64,000 nt of DNA from Acidicapsa acidisoli (GTDB lineage Bacteria; Acidobacteriota; Terriglobia; Terriglobales; Acidobacteriaceae): contig NZ_JAGSYI010000001.1 of assembly GCF_025685625.1 (NCBI RefSeq), positions 2,046,001 through 2,110,000 of the forward strand. Reading direction: 5' to 3'. Under the pieces are notes generated by a model. It was not told the origin of the DNA, searched no databases, and saw nothing but the letters and a program-made list of their open reading frames with translations. Positions within the stretch are counted from its first letter, which is position 1. The number at the start of each line of letters is the position of its first letter. Shown here piece by piece: positions 10,000-17,612 of this stretch. The translations under genes were made by a program, and so were the position numbers.

Positions 10000-10393
10000 G
10001 AATCTGGCAGGTCTGAAGCGCAGTACTCAATCGCGCAGCGACGGAGCGATGTCGCGCGCCACCGCAGCAATCCGAAAGATGCAGTCCGAGGAAGTTGAAA
10101 TCAACTTCCGCAGCGTTGCCACACAAGCTGGCGTCTCGACGGCATGGCTTTACCGAACGAAGTCCATGCGGGACAAAATCATGAAGGCGCGAACCACCTC
10201 GCCGACTGTTGCCGGCGAAATTCCGCAGCATCGTCAGCGGCTCTCGCAGGAACGAGTCGTGGCAACCCTGCGACTCCGCATTCGAACTTTGGAGGTAATC
10301 AATCGCGAGTTGAAAGAGCAGCTCGAAGCCGTCTACGGCGAACTTGCGGTGGTACAACCGAAGCTGGAGTCCTTGCACCGAACGTCTCAATAA
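9992..10393 (+). CDS. tnpC: Tn554-type accessory protein TnpC (DUF6262)
   Basis: A 133-residue basic protein. It has an N-terminal helix-turn-helix-like part (INFRSVATQAGVSTAWLYRT) and a C-terminal coiled coil (RLRIRTLEVINRELKEQLEA). In Tn554, TnpC is a helper that affects efficiency and orientation of transposition. Its position directly after tnpB with an 8-base overlap, and its size, support the call. Confidence 0.87.
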   Translation: MVRNLAGLKRSTQSRSDGAMSRATAAIRKMQSEEVEINFRSVATQAGVSTAWLYRTKSMRDKIMKARTTSPTVAGEIPQHRQRLSQERVVATLRLRIRTLEVINRELKEQLEAVYGELAVVQPKLESLHRTSQ

Positions 10394-10545
10394 TGAGGCA
10401 ATTGTCTGCGAAGGATGTTCCGAGGCATTCCGGAGTGCGTGGTTGCCACAAACCTGACTTTCCGGGACTGGTTGGTTGCCGCGGCGCTTCATCAGGTCTG
10501 CGATTACGATTAAGGGTGGCAGTAGTCGGCCGGGGAGGGAGCTAG

Positions 10546-10839
10546 ATGGACAGTCTTGCGTGGCTTCAAAATTGGTATACCGAACAGTGTGACGGCGATT
10601 GGGAGCACGCGAACGGAGTTCAGATTGACACCCTTGACAATCCTGGTTGGAGTGTCAACATCAACCTCCAGGACACTCGGTATAGCGAGGTATTGAATGC
10701 CGTGATCGTCGATGAAAACGTCGGAGACTCAGACTGGATTGTTTGCAGGATTGTCGATGGGAAATCCGAAGGTCGCGGTGACTCTCAAAAGCTCTTGGTA
10801 ATTGTTCAAAGATTTCGCAGCTGGATCGATAACTTTTGA
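10546..10839 (+). CDS. Imm53-family immunity protein
   Basis: The 97-residue protein matches the Imm53 pattern: WLQNWYTEQCDGDWEHANGV, then IDTLDNPGWSVNINL. These proteins neutralise the toxin domains of contact-dependent or polymorphic toxins. A good ribosome binding site (gggaggg) precedes the ATG. No toxin gene is present nearby, so this is an orphan immunity gene carried as transposon cargo. It may protect the host against toxins of competing cells. Composition is more AT-rich than tnpABC, as expected of a separately acquired gene. Confidence 0.85.
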   Translation: MDSLAWLQNWYTEQCDGDWEHANGVQIDTLDNPGWSVNINLQDTRYSEVLNAVIVDENVGDSDWIVCRIVDGKSEGRGDSQKLLVIVQRFRSWIDNF

Positions 10840-11003
10840 AGATGTTTGACCAAGTGACTTAATCTCATAGCTGGTGTTTAGCGACGTTGAACAACTGAAT
10901 GTGCCTGCTTGGCCAGAACGTGTCCATCTCCCGCAAAAAGGTGTTGGGAGACTTCGGGTTGAAGTTGCCGATTGCCTGACTTCACGGGAGGTACACTCGT
11001 ACG

Positions 11004-11498
11004 ATGACCGAGCCAGATAATTTGAACGTGCCGATCATTGGGGGATCCAGCGGCACAACAGCGAGGAAGCTGGGGGTTTGGGTTCTCGAAATCCTAAGTG
11101 AGGCTATTGGCACATGCCTCATTTTCATTGCCTTCGCTTTCTTGCAGTTTCGACATGAAGAACCACCCTTGGGTAATGATCTCTCCCTATACAAGCTCTT
11201 TGGGATTTCGATAGTCGTTCTCATTGAATTCGCGATGACCGGGTATCTTGCGACCACGTTGATTTCACGGTTCGCTCTTCGAGGCAAGGTGCAGCGACTT
11301 TACCCGTATGCTTGCGCTGGCCTCTATTTGTTGCACTCTACCATCTTTTTTGTCGCGGCTGGAAATCCCCTACTTAGGCTCGAGGACTTGGAAATCCAGT
11401 TCCCCGGCGCAATTCTGACGTTAGCTTGCACATGGGGCGGAAATCAACTCGTTGCTCATTGGGACAAGGACAGCAGTGTCTGGCGCATTGTTCCCTGA
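11004..11498 (+). CDS. Small membrane protein of unknown function
   Basis: A 164-residue protein with four predicted membrane segments at about residues 31-51, 71-93, 101-122 and 131-150 (for example IGTCLIFIAFAFLQF and FGISIVVLIEFAMTGYLATT). I do not recognise the family. It follows the Imm53 gene in the transposon with the same orientation and no obvious promoter, so it may be a second cargo gene. A ggagg lies somewhat far (about 13 bases) upstream of the ATG. Confidence 0.6.
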   Translation: MTEPDNLNVPIIGGSSGTTARKLGVWVLEILSEAIGTCLIFIAFAFLQFRHEEPPLGNDLSLYKLFGISIVVLIEFAMTGYLATTLISRFALRGKVQRLYPYACAGLYLLHSTIFFVAAGNPLLRLEDLEIQFPGAILTLACTWGGNQLVAHWDKDSSVWRIVP

Positions 11499-11510
11499 AA
11501 ACGGGGTTGC

Positions 11511-11627
11511 GGCAAGTTCTCCTGGTCCCGAGAAGCGCCAAGGCGCGGCGCGTCAATCCTCCGCCCGGCACGTCGATTACATATAAACGACGTGCCGGGC
11601 CGCATGAAGAGAAAGAAAGAACTTGCC
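11511..11627. repeat. Nested inverted repeats near the transposon right end
   Basis: A 13-bp perfect stem (11563-11575 with 11588-11600) lies inside a second inverted pair (ggcaagttct at 11511-11520 and its complement at 11618-11627). The second arm is only 12 bases from the transposon end. No T run follows the inner stem, so recombinase binding is as likely as termination. Confidence 0.65.
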
Positions 11628-11639
11628 AACTGTAGATAA

Positions 11640-11823
11640 TTCGACCAACTGCCATTCTTGGGCGGCTACATCGTCCAGTTCAACGATGCGGGCAGGAATG
11701 GAAAACAACTCTGCCAACTGTGATGCGCGGAAGCGACGTGCGCCCGCGACAATCTCGAATCCGCTGGCGTCGGGCCTGACGGTGATGGGTTGGATGAGGC
11801 CATTCTGCCGAATGCTTTCGGCA
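11640..11823 (-). pseudogene. parB: ParB-like protein, middle piece (ParB_N domain)
   Basis: The minus strand encodes AESIRQNGLIQPITVRPD, then FEIVAGARRFRASQLAELF and EWQLVE. This is the conserved core of the ParB N-terminal CTPase domain, including the GARRFRA motif. At the 5' side it is cut by the RIT inverted end (11824), at the 3' side by the Tn554-like end (11639). It joins in frame and in sequence with the N-terminal piece (LEELA at 15311) and continues as VENSQR at 6935. Confidence 0.92.
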
Positions 11824-11851
11824 TTTTGTGGCGCTGATCGTTTTGTTGCCG
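11824..11851 (+). repeat. RIT left terminal inverted repeat
   Basis: 28 bases beginning ttttgtggcgctgatcg are identical to the reverse complement of 15256-15283. The outer neighbour 11806-11823 is itself a small hairpin (tgccgaa / ttcggca), made from the parB target sequence. Confidence 0.93.
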
Positions 11852-11909
11852 ATGAAGTGGGGAGCCGCATGGAAACAGGCGGCTCCCCTTCGTGATAGGC
11901 ACATAACTA

Positions 11910-12917
11910 TTACAGCGAGCTAAGCCATTTCAACAGCTCTTGATCGTCACGCCATCCTTTCGTTGGGTGAGCTGATTCCGAAGTTCCGGTTGGCGGGAGG
12001 CAAGCCTCCACAGCAGCCTGCTTCGTCCTTAAGGTGATTTCGACATAACGGTTGGTGGTCTCCAAGCTGACATGTCCCAGCCAGGCTCGGATGACATTGA
12101 CGTCTACGCCTTGCTCCAGCAGGCCAACCGCCGTGGAGTGACGGAAAACGTGCGGAGATACGCTCCGGCGCCTCTTATCCGGAGTGGTGGGAGACAAGGC
12201 GGACGTGTGCCGCTTAACGATTTTGTAAATGCCGAACCGCGTCAGAGGCTTTCGCTGACGAGACATGAACAAGGGAACGCCTTGGTTCCCGTGTACGTCG
12301 GCTGTCAACTTCTTCAACAGTTCAGCAGTTTCAGGCCAGATCGGACAACTTCGCCACTTATCGCCCTTGCCGTGAAGACGTGCGCGCAGTGGCCCGTCGA
12401 GATCAACATCTTCGACTCTCAGGTCGGCCACTTCCTGCGCTCGCGCACCGGTGTTGTATAGCACCATGAAGAGAGCCCGATCGCGCAGCGCAAGGATGCC
12501 GTTGCGTGGCAAGCTCCGGAAAAGGGTTTCGATTTCGTCGTGTTCCAGGAACAGGGTGTGGGGAGGCGCGGTGCGTTTGACAGGAATCGCCTCCACTTGC
12601 TGGGCTTCAGCCAGCATCTCAGGATGCCTGAGAGCGAGGAAGCGGTAGAAGGTATGCAAGGCAGCTAGCCGCTGATTGCGTGTGCTTACACGATTGCCGC
12701 GCGTGGATTCCATGGTGCTGAGGAAGTCGCGCACGCGCTGTGCTGACAGGTCAGCAAGCGATAAGCGGGTGATCGGCCGCCGGCAACTGGCGGAGACATA
12801 GGCAAGGAAGAGCTTCATTGTGTCCCGATAGCTTCGAACCGAACCGGGCCGAAGACCCTTCTGCGTCTTGAGGTAGTCTTCGAAAAATGCGAACAGCACT
12901 CGCCCCACTCCGATCAT
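11910..12917 (-). CDS. RIT tyrosine recombinase, third gene
   Basis: About 335 residues. The core-binding domain starts near FFEDYLKTQKGLRPGSVRSY. The catalytic set is arginine in YNTGARAQEVADLRVED, HxxRH in SPHVFRHSTAVGLLEQG, LGHVSLET and the tyrosine in TNRYVEITL. The start at 12917 was chosen because its ATG overlaps the stop of the preceding gene (ATGA). The longer open frame upstream is a shadow of that gene. All catalytic residues are present, so the enzyme may be active. Confidence 0.9.
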   Translation of the reverse strand: MIGVGRVLFAFFEDYLKTQKGLRPGSVRSYRDTMKLFLAYVSASCRRPITRLSLADLSAQRVRDFLSTMESTRGNRVSTRNQRLAALHTFYRFLALRHPEMLAEAQQVEAIPVKRTAPPHTLFLEHDEIETLFRSLPRNGILALRDRALFMVLYNTGARAQEVADLRVEDVDLDGPLRARLHGKGDKWRSCPIWPETAELLKKLTADVHGNQGVPLFMSRQRKPLTRFGIYKIVKRHTSALSPTTPDKRRRSVSPHVFRHSTAVGLLEQGVDVNVIRAWLGHVSLETTNRYVEITLRTKQAAVEACLPPTGTSESAHPTKGWRDDQELLKWLSSL

Positions 12918-13885
12918 TGTGCACCTCCTTTCGGGGCGAGCACCTGGAAGCGTTGAGCAGCCTGGTTGAGAAGCTCTTCGGTGATCGTCAGGTATACAGA
13001 GGTGGAAGTGGGATCGACGTGGCCGAGGAACGTGGCGAGGTGCATCAACCGGCAGTTGGGGTCGATGCCTTCCCGGTACCATCGAAGCAGCGTGGCGACA
13101 GCAAACGAGTGGCGCAGGTCATGGAGTCGCGGTGGCGACACGCCCGGCGGGATATGCAGTTCCAGCTTGGGCCAGAGGGCATGAAAAGTGATGCTGATTG
13201 TCCCTTCATCGACACCGCCACGCTTAGAGTTGAAGGTGAACATTGGCAGGTCGGAAGTTGGCGTGCTTCCATACCGTTCTGCCACGTAATCTTTCAGGCG
13301 CTGTGTAAGACGAGGTCCCATTGGCACATATCGGCTTTTGGCGAATTTCGTCTCCCGGATGAACAGCAGATTGCGTGTGAAATCGGCATCGCCCATCTTC
13401 AGTCGTGACACTTCGCCTACCCGCAATCCCAGACCATAAAGCAGAGCAAAAATCGTCTCGTACACAAGGCCTCGATAGGGCGCACGAGATCTCTCCGGCA
13501 GTTTTCGTGCTTCTGCCATTAGACGTCTCGCGGTATCGAGATCGAATAAGTATGGAATCCGGCTGCCGGTAATGCGGCGTGGACTAGCGGTCACAGGATT
13601 CCGCCGCGTCCACTGCTGCATAATTGCAAAGGCAAAGAACCGGCGCACTGCATACAGAATGAGGTTGTATCTCCTTGGCCCTACTGCAGGACGGGACGCC
13701 AGGAAATCATCGACTACAGCGCTATCGACGGCGTGCCAGTCGGCGATGTTGTGGTTGTAGAGATACCGGTCCAACAGGCGCAACGTATGCGCATCGTTTA
13801 AGTACTTGCGGTTCAGTGCACGCTTGTATTGCACGAACTGATGGAGGTACGGCGCCAGGAAGCTCTGGAAAAAGGGAGTGTTCAT
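12914..13885 (-). CDS. RIT tyrosine recombinase, second gene
   Basis: A 323-residue tyrosine recombinase. The arginine is in LYGLGLRVGEVSRLKMGD, HxxRH in RLHDLRHSFAVATLLRW, then LGHVDPTSTSVYLTI with the nucleophilic tyrosine. It overlaps both neighbours by four bases, so the trio is one translationally coupled operon. In RIT elements the three recombinases are distinct subfamilies in fixed order, which suggests a hetero-oligomeric complex. That is an inference from architecture. Confidence 0.9.
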   Translation of the reverse strand: MNTPFFQSFLAPYLHQFVQYKRALNRKYLNDAHTLRLLDRYLYNHNIADWHAVDSAVVDDFLASRPAVGPRRYNLILYAVRRFFAFAIMQQWTRRNPVTASPRRITGSRIPYLFDLDTARRLMAEARKLPERSRAPYRGLVYETIFALLYGLGLRVGEVSRLKMGDADFTRNLLFIRETKFAKSRYVPMGPRLTQRLKDYVAERYGSTPTSDLPMFTFNSKRGGVDEGTISITFHALWPKLELHIPPGVSPPRLHDLRHSFAVATLLRWYREGIDPNCRLMHLATFLGHVDPTSTSVYLTITEELLNQAAQRFQVLAPKGGAQ

Positions 13886-15144
13886 AGAGCCTCCCCATCG
13901 CCCATGGCAACCTCGCGCAGGGCTTCGATAGCGACTTTCGTATAGATGCGTGTGGACTCCGGCGAGCGATGCCCAACATAATCGCCGATAGTCTTAAGTG
14001 GAAATTCGGCGTCGATCAGGCGTTGTACGCAGGTGTGCCGGAAGGTGTGCGATCCTGCCCGTCGGACCTTGATCCCTGCCTTCTGAAGATAAAACACGGC
14101 GCTTGATGCAACCGCCGCCGGACTGATCGGAGCACGCGGCGCCACCACGCGGAAAAATAGATGGCGATCCTGCGTCTCAGGCCGCCCACGCTTGAAATAG
14201 TCGATCAACGCTTCAGCCACAACGCCGGCAAGCGGATAGGCAGTCGCATGGCCGGCCTTGCGTTCTGGTACCTGAAGGCGCTCGCGTTTCCAGTCGATAT
14301 CCTCCAGCGTTAGCTTGGCAACTTCATGGGCGCGCAGGCCGTAGGTGACGAGGAGCAGCAAAATAGCATAGTCTCGCCGCCCCCGGATGGTCCTGCGGTC
14401 CACAACGTCCAACGTGCGACGGACTTCATCCCAGGTGATTGATCGGGGGACATCGGCCAGCCGGTATACCTGCGACATGCCCACTGCGCCGCTGAGATTC
14501 CTGTCCGTAATTCTCTGCCGATGGCAGAAACTCAGCAGCACCTTCAAATGACCGCAGAGCTCGCGGCGGGAAGTGGGAGCCAGCCCCGGTGCACAGTCAA
14601 CGATGAACGATGACACCAGCGCCGGCGACAACTCGCCAAACGAAGTGATGCCAGCCTTGCGAAGGTATTCTCCGAAGACATGCAAATGGTGACGATATCC
14701 ATGAATCGTACTTTCCATGAGCCCGCGTTCATCGCGCAGATATTCCTGAAAACCTGGAACTACTGACACAAGCGGAAATGGACGGCGATGCCGATTCGAC
14801 ATCACACGCCCATCTCTGGCGAGCCGCAGCATCTGCCGCAAGCCGTTGCCCACATCAATCGCATGTTTGCGCAACGCTGCGGCTGTCTTTGCTTCGGCTC
14901 CATGTTGGACTAGCCATTCGGATACGAACTCCTCGATTAGATCGAAGGCGGAAGCTACCTCTGTGCAGCCCCGCTTTTGTGCGAACGCGGCAAAGTGGTA
15001 TACGTGTGTCACCCGGCGAAGAATGGTAGGCCGAGCGTAGCCGTTGGCCTCCAGCCATTCCACATAACTGTCGATTTGAGGCCCAAGCCAGGTGTCACGG
15101 ATTCGGTCGATGGTTGAAGGTTTGACAAAGAAGTGCTCTAACAT
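13882..15144 (-). CDS. RIT tyrosine recombinase, first gene
   Basis: About 420 residues from the ATG at 15144 (MLEHFFVKPSTIDRIRDTW), which has the ribosome binding site ggaggttttc just upstream. The open frame continues to 15195, but the extension lacks such a site. The catalytic arginine is in VTYGLRAHEVAKLTLED, HxxRH in GSHTFRHTCVQRLI, then VGHRSPESTRIYTKV with the tyrosine. The stop overlaps the next start. A 14-bp palindrome lies 13 bases upstream and may be an operator. Confidence 0.9.
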   Translation of the reverse strand: MLEHFFVKPSTIDRIRDTWLGPQIDSYVEWLEANGYARPTILRRVTHVYHFAAFAQKRGCTEVASAFDLIEEFVSEWLVQHGAEAKTAAALRKHAIDVGNGLRQMLRLARDGRVMSNRHRRPFPLVSVVPGFQEYLRDERGLMESTIHGYRHHLHVFGEYLRKAGITSFGELSPALVSSFIVDCAPGLAPTSRRELCGHLKVLLSFCHRQRITDRNLSGAVGMSQVYRLADVPRSITWDEVRRTLDVVDRRTIRGRRDYAILLLLVTYGLRAHEVAKLTLEDIDWKRERLQVPERKAGHATAYPLAGVVAEALIDYFKRGRPETQDRHLFFRVVAPRAPISPAAVASSAVFYLQKAGIKVRRAGSHTFRHTCVQRLIDAEFPLKTIGDYVGHRSPESTRIYTKVAIEALREVAMGDGEAL

Positions 15145-15156
15145 GAAAACCTCCAT

Positions 15157-15170
15157 TCGGAAATTTCCGA
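15157..15170. promoter_or_regulatory. 14-bp palindrome upstream of RIT operon
   Basis: TCGGAAATTTCCGA is a perfect palindrome (extended imperfectly to ccat/atgg) just in front of the ribosome binding site of the first RIT gene. Autoregulation by a recombinase is possible but not shown. Confidence 0.5.
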
Positions 15171-15255
15171 TGGACGCAATCATTCCACTACGCACTTGCC
15201 ATTATGTATCCTTAAAATTGCGGATCTCGTGTTTCCACGCGGCTCCTCAGTTCCG

Positions 15256-15283
15256 CGGCAACAAAACGATCAGCGCCACAAAA
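15256..15283 (-). repeat. RIT right terminal inverted repeat
   Basis: Exact reverse complement of 11824-11851. On its outer side it touches the 30-bp palindrome at 15285-15314. Confidence 0.93.
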
Positions 15284-15284
15284 G

Positions 15285-15314
15285 GCCGATTTTGTTCCCG
15301 GGAACAAAATCGGC
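15285..15314. repeat. 30-bp perfect palindrome at RIT boundary
   Basis: The 15-base half gccgattttgttccc is followed directly by its exact complement, without a spacer. Its outer arm starts in the parB codons for LA-D. It is absent from the other RIT flank, where a shorter hairpin from parB occupies the equivalent place. Confidence 0.9.
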
Positions 15315-15418
15315 AAGCTCTTCCAGTTTTGTTTGATCGAAGGTCACGCGCGGGTTGGTGGTAGACTCACGAATTTGGTCGATGGCAATAAATTGGAATG
15401 CGCTGCTGTTCTGCATGA
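15305..15418 (-). pseudogene. parB: ParB-like protein, N-terminal piece
   Basis: The minus strand reads MQNSSAFQFIAIDQIRESTT, then NPRVTFDQTKLEELAD, the usual beginning of a ParB N-terminal domain. A strong ribosome binding site (aaaggagggcatc) precedes the ATG, so this is the true 5' end of the parB gene. After LEELA the frame runs into the 30-bp palindrome and stops about 20 codons later inside the RIT inverted repeat. The next residues of the protein are found at 11823 on the far side of the element. Confidence 0.9.
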
Positions 15419-16264
15419 TGCCCTCCTTTGGGCGTGGTTGGGCTATGAGGTTGTGGAGCGGACGCGGCTTCCCATCCGCTCCAAGGCGGAACGGACTAAG
15501 CGCGTCGGCTCTGCTGGTGCTCGTAGGCGTACAAGAAGCCTTGCAAGCGCAGGTTGTTGTCCCACTCGATGGCGAATCGCTTATGCTGCTCGTGCAAGGC
15601 GGTCAACGCGACGTATCGACCGCGGACGAGATTGCGACTCCACTGCTCAACGCCGAGGTAGCCCGAAGGTCCAATTGCCCGATGAAACCGGCACGCACTT
15701 CCTGACGATCGGGCCTGCCTACCAGTCAGACGAGTAGATCGACGAGGGCCTTCAAGATCGCATAACCCGGTCCGGTGTCCGTATAGCTTCCAGGTCGATA
15801 CGAGTGCCGGACCGTTTCTTCCGTACCTTATTTGCTTGATTGAGTCCCTGAGTCTTCCGCTTGCGCATTTTTTAGACGCCGTCAGACCTCATACTGATCG
15901 TGCTTGGCTGGATATGGATCCTCATACCCCCGCAACCAAAATCGAAGCCAACCGGCCTTGCCTGTGCGCCTTGGCTCGACCAAGAATCCGCGAACTACCC
16001 ATCGATGAATGCTCCTACCCTTCCTTCACAATTTCCTTGAGACAGCTTCATTTTCTGCGCGATCACGAATATTAGGCCGCTTTGTCGTTCACTAGTTGCG
16101 TCGGCAAGCCCGGGATAATGTGTCCAGGGCTCTTGTCCGAGATGCCGGTTTTACGTCCACTTGGTGATTTCTACGCATATCTGCCTTGTCACGGCACTCC
16201 CGGGAATCTTCGGGAATCGAGGGGCACCGAAAGGAACACGCGGTAACGGTTGGAAATCGATAAT
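15419..16264. other. Upstream region of parB, possible small gene relic
   Basis: The minus strand at roughly 15700-15496 contains an open stretch (GYLGVEQWSRNLVRGRYVAL, ending EHQQSRRA and a stop at 15496) that looks protein-like. It lacks a clear start, and another piece continues in a different frame, so it may be a broken small gene upstream of parB. Nothing else convincing is seen up to the tRNA-like sequence. Confidence 0.35.
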
Positions 16265-16334
16265 GCGGAGCGTAGTTCAGATGGTTAGAACACCTGCCTA
16301 TCGCGCAGGAGGCTGCGGGTCGTCGCTCTCGCCA
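16265..16334 (+). pseudogene. Degenerate tRNA-Asp-like gene
   Basis: The D arm (gttcagatggttagaac) and anticodon arm (cctgc ctatcgc gcagg) match bacterial tRNA-Asp closely, but the anticodon position reads ATC instead of GTC. The T arm is collapsed: after gcggg the sequence jumps to cgctctcgcca, which resembles a 3' acceptor with CCA. About ten bases of the T arm are missing, so it should not fold as a functional tRNA. It may be a relic of integration at a tRNA gene. Confidence 0.7.
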
Positions 16335-16590
16335 GAATTGTTTGCGACACCGGCACTGCACTTGCTTCTTGAGGTCCGAGGGCTTGATCTCCGGCTACTT
16401 GAATCACCGGTGTGATGATCGATCCCCGCTCCCATTCTATGCCCATCTCCTCGATGTGCTTCGTCGGACGAAGCCGTTACGCAGTCATGTACCACCCAAT
16501 CGCTTGCACTCGACCCTCCGAAGTTCCATCCTGCTGCGAGATCGTTCGTTCGACGCTTCTGCGCTGTTTCTCTCGTAATTGCAACGGAGC

Positions 16591-17481
16591 TTACCTGATA
16601 ATCTCGTGTACCTCCGCGATGTATCCTCCTGGAAATTCGACCATGGCCGCGCGCCGGCCGTCTGAGGTATATGGTTGGACAATGATGCCGACTCCGAGCG
16701 ATTTCGCCTTAGCCAGCGTATCGGTAAGGCTCACAACTTCGTAGCCGGTCAGCTCTCTTCCGTAAGGGTATGGAAGGTGCCCGTCTGTCATCAGGACCGT
16801 GAGTTTGCCGAAAAGGGACTCGACCCTAATCCGACGGAAGGTTTCGCCAGCGCGTCCAATTTCGACGCCGGCCGCGTGCGGATCATCGGATACGACTTTC
16901 CCGTGAGAAAAGGCGAGGAAGCTCTGTAGGAATTCTGCGACTCGGACGGACGACAAGTAAACGCGATTCTCGGGGACCATCTGAAATGGCTGATAAGAGG
17001 GTGTCTTGAAGTGCCAGTAGAGCTGAGTATTGACTCCACCCGGCCATTGGATGACGGCGTCACGACCAATTGGATCGGGAAACGAGTCAACGAGCACGTC
17101 GGCTCCCGTTGATTTTGCGGCAGCGATTGCAGCGTCAAAATCTGATACGAGGTATCCGGTCCTCTCGGCGCCAAAGGGATAAGGAACCGGCGTTTTGAAC
17201 GCGAAGAGAGACACAGTGCCCACTGGCGTCTGCAGAAGCTGCGAAGTGGTACTGCTCGGTGTTGGTGTAACAGTAGCCACTACTTGCTTTGTACTCGTAC
17301 CGCCGAATGTGCCGAGAAACGCCTTCACAAATGCGTCCACGTTCTCGGGCGCAACGTAGACATGCGTTGTGTCGTATTGAGGGGCGACAGCGATGGTTGG
17401 AGCGGATTGAGCTGAGCATATAGAAGCGCTGACGATCAGAAGAGCAACTGTGCAACGATGGACTAAGGACTCTCTCTGCAT
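16591..17481 (-). CDS. Exported VOC (glyoxalase-fold) protein
   Basis: A 296-residue protein with a signal peptide (residues 1-24, ending SICSAQSA). Two repeats of the vicinal-oxygen-chelate fold follow: about residues 38-150 (THVYVAPENVDAFVKAFLGT, PFGAERTGYLVSDFDAAIAA) and 170-290 (RVYLSSVRVAEFLQSFLAFS, PYGRELTGYEVVSLTDTLAK). VOC proteins bind metal and act on small vicinal-oxygen substrates or bind drugs. A periplasmic version is unusual, and the substrate is not evident. It stands alone, transcribed on the minus strand. Confidence 0.8.
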   Translation of the reverse strand: MQRESLVHRCTVALLIVSASICSAQSAPTIAVAPQYDTTHVYVAPENVDAFVKAFLGTFGGTSTKQVVATVTPTPSSTTSQLLQTPVGTVSLFAFKTPVPYPFGAERTGYLVSDFDAAIAAAKSTGADVLVDSFPDPIGRDAVIQWPGGVNTQLYWHFKTPSYQPFQMVPENRVYLSSVRVAEFLQSFLAFSHGKVVSDDPHAAGVEIGRAGETFRRIRVESLFGKLTVLMTDGHLPYPYGRELTGYEVVSLTDTLAKAKSLGVGIIVQPYTSDGRRAAMVEFPGGYIAEVHEIIR

Positions 17482-17612
17482 GAATCACCCCCAACTTGAT
17501 CTCTGAATTCTTAGGACTTCAGCCATTACGATAGCGGCTCTGTTTCTTTCAGGCATTACCCATTACGGGCGAACCCTCTTTACCCTTTTGAGCGAGGATC
17601 TAGTGGAAGAAT

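Larger units (their letters stand above)
6942..11639 (+). mobile_element. Tn554-like transposon inside parB
   Basis: The segment carries the Tn554 gene order: tnpA and tnpB (tyrosine recombinases) and tnpC, overlapping in one operon, plus two cargo genes. Both ends begin with TTATCT when read inward (6942-6947, and 11634-11639 on the other strand), followed by a similar five bases. The flanking parB hexamers are GTTGAA on one side and GTCGAA on the other, read on the minus strand. This fits a 6-bp crossover core as in Tn554, where one copy can carry bases from the previous site. Joining the flanks restores the ParB reading WQLVE-NSQR. Length is about 4.7 kb. Confidence 0.85.
11824..15283 (-). 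mobile_element. Recombinase-in-trio (RIT) element inside parB
   Basis: Three tyrosine recombinase genes run in the same direction with ATGA overlaps, bounded by perfect 28-bp inverted repeats (11824-11851 and 15256-15283). These continue imperfectly for about 25 further bases (shared gagccgc and tggaaac blocks). RIT elements have exactly this architecture. On the minus strand TGCCGA occurs directly at both parB flanks, consistent with a short target duplication. The element separates ParB residues KLEELA from ESIRQNG. Confidence 0.92.

Noticed and set aside
15333-15737. Plus-strand frames over the parB start
   Set aside because: The minus strand has a good ribosome binding site and a recognisable ParB N-terminus there. 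The plus frames show no family features.
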